Positions 63,641-64,000 of a stretch of DNA of 64,000 nucleotides are shown piece by piece. The notes under the pieces were generated by a model. The model ran no database searches and had not been told where the DNA came from. It was given only the letters and a program-made list of their open reading frames with translations. How positions within the stretch are numbered: the first letter of the stretch is position 1; each line of letters starts with the position of its first letter. The position numbers and the translations under genes are program-made. This DNA is from Alphaproteobacteria bacterium (GTDB lineage: Bacteria; Myxococcota_A; UBA796; GCA-2862545), in assembly GCA_020632875.1 (NCBI GenBank), contig JACKET010000001.1, forward strand, positions 124,001-188,000, in the 5' to 3' direction.

Positions 63641-63915
63641 CTCGGCCTCCGGCCTCGTGCCTGCGAGCCCGCGCGCTTCGCTCGCTGCGAGCCGAGGGCG
63701 GCGGCGTCGGACGGGATATTCGGCGCGGTTCGGGGGGGGCTCTGCGTCCAACGGGCGCGGTTCAGGGGGCTCTGCGTGATGAAGTCGACGCACCCCCTCC
63801 GTCGGGGGATGCGCACGCCTCCGGCGTCACGGCCTCTGGCCTCGCTTCTTCGCAGCCACACTCGCTACGATGGAAGAGCTCGAACCCCCGACCTCTCGCA
63901 GCGGCCGCGGGCCGC
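63641..63915. other. Non-coding stretch with short direct repeats
   Basis: No gene is supported here. Two degenerate copies of GCGCGGTTCGGGGG-CTCTGCGT occur at about 63722-63747 and 63758-63779, and CACCCCC/GGGGGATG forms a short hairpin near 63791-63813. A GGGGGTTCGAGC sequence on the minus strand near 63875 looks like a tRNA T-loop, but no cloverleaf surrounds it. Frames that read through here have repeat-derived composition. Confidence 0.6.
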
Positions 63916-63995
63916 GGGCTCGCAGCGACGGCCGCAGGCCGAGCGGGCTCGCAGGCCGCAGGCCGGGCTCACAGGCCGCAGGCCGGGCTCAGAGG
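63916..63995 (-). repeat. 20-bp tandem repeat array, reverse orientation
   Basis: Units of GGGCTCGCAGGCCGCAGGCC recur at 63945, 63965 and 63985 (the last partial), and a degenerate one begins near 63916. They are the reverse complement of the forward array at 63541-63640 at about 18 of 20 positions. The two arrays thus make a large inverted repeat around roughly 275 bp, and the window ends inside the second. Confidence 0.85.
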
Positions 63996-64000
63996 TAGCT

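Noticed and set aside
60107..63793. 1,228-residue antisense frame over the A2M genes
   Set aside because: Its composition is low-complexity Arg/Ala/Gly/Pro, and it spans two real lipoprotein genes with signal peptides and A2M motifs, then the repeat region.
63850..63910. tRNA-like T-loop (GGGGGTTCGAGC on the minus strand)
   Set aside because: The T-arm could pair only with several G-U pairs, and no anticodon arm, D arm or acceptor stem surrounds it.

Overview
The window looks like chromosomal DNA of a very GC-rich Gram-negative bacterium, most plausibly a member of the Myxococcota or a related 'deltaproteobacterial' lineage. The reasons are the GC-saturated third codon positions, the many secreted lipoproteins with Asp-Thr/Asp-Ala repeat linkers, an FecA-like TonB-dependent receptor, paired surA-pdxA genes, a Ser/Thr kinase with a PEGA domain, an NtrC-type regulator and a large Bat-type von Willebrand operon. 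No rRNA, tRNA, insertion sequence, prophage or CRISPR array was recognised. Genes are packed tightly, and many neighbours overlap by 4 nt (ATGA or GTGA), so translational coupling is common.

Layout. 1-3318 (minus): a TPR-associated TRAP transporter with a fused QM permease that runs off the window, a DctP binding protein and a TatT-type lipoprotein. 3387-7915: a lamin-tail lipoprotein, an FecA-like receptor behind a Fur box/promoter, and a companion lipoprotein. 7973-11807 (minus): a probable six-gene run reading from a near-consensus sigma-70 promoter through a ferritin-like protein, an FNT channel, two small proteins, a DUF3553-like protein and a NYN-LOTUS protein. 11954-14152: a zinc-ribbon membrane protein, a 42-residue membrane peptide and an RpoH-like sigma factor. 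14285-22197: a seven-gene Bat operon (DUF58, three VWA proteins, a BatB-BatC fusion, BatD, BatE). 22431-28877: a parvulin lipoprotein, a secreted protein, and a coupled histidine kinase/NtrC regulator/copper monooxygenase unit.

28944-36582: an outer-membrane protein, surA-pdxA, three related small lipoproteins, a GNAT enzyme, a four-helix-bundle (S23-like) gene preceded by a long hairpin and a roughly 43-unit heptanucleotide array, and hflX. 36672-45562: a Cys-rich lipoprotein, two flotillins with an NfeD-like protein, a DUF423 protein, a HELVH peptidase-like protein, an ankyrin-SUKH fusion, galU, a small surface protein and an ECF sigma/ChrR pair. 45627-54205: secreted lipoproteins, a JmjC/cupin protein coupled to a proline-rich repeat lipoprotein, a DM13 lipoprotein, leuS and more repeat-linker lipoproteins. 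54261-63532: a PEGA-domain kinase followed by a split, duplicated alpha-2-macroglobulin-like system of three lipoproteins. 63533-64000: repeat-rich DNA with 20-bp tandem units in opposite orientations.

The strongest leads are the JmjC enzyme coupled to a Pro/Asp/Thr repeat lipoprotein (47068-48554), the four-helix-bundle gene with its hairpin and heptamer array (33051-33763), the thioester-less split A2M cluster (55918-63532), and the NYN-LOTUS gene run (7973-10026). All functional calls come from reading motifs by eye. No database search was run.
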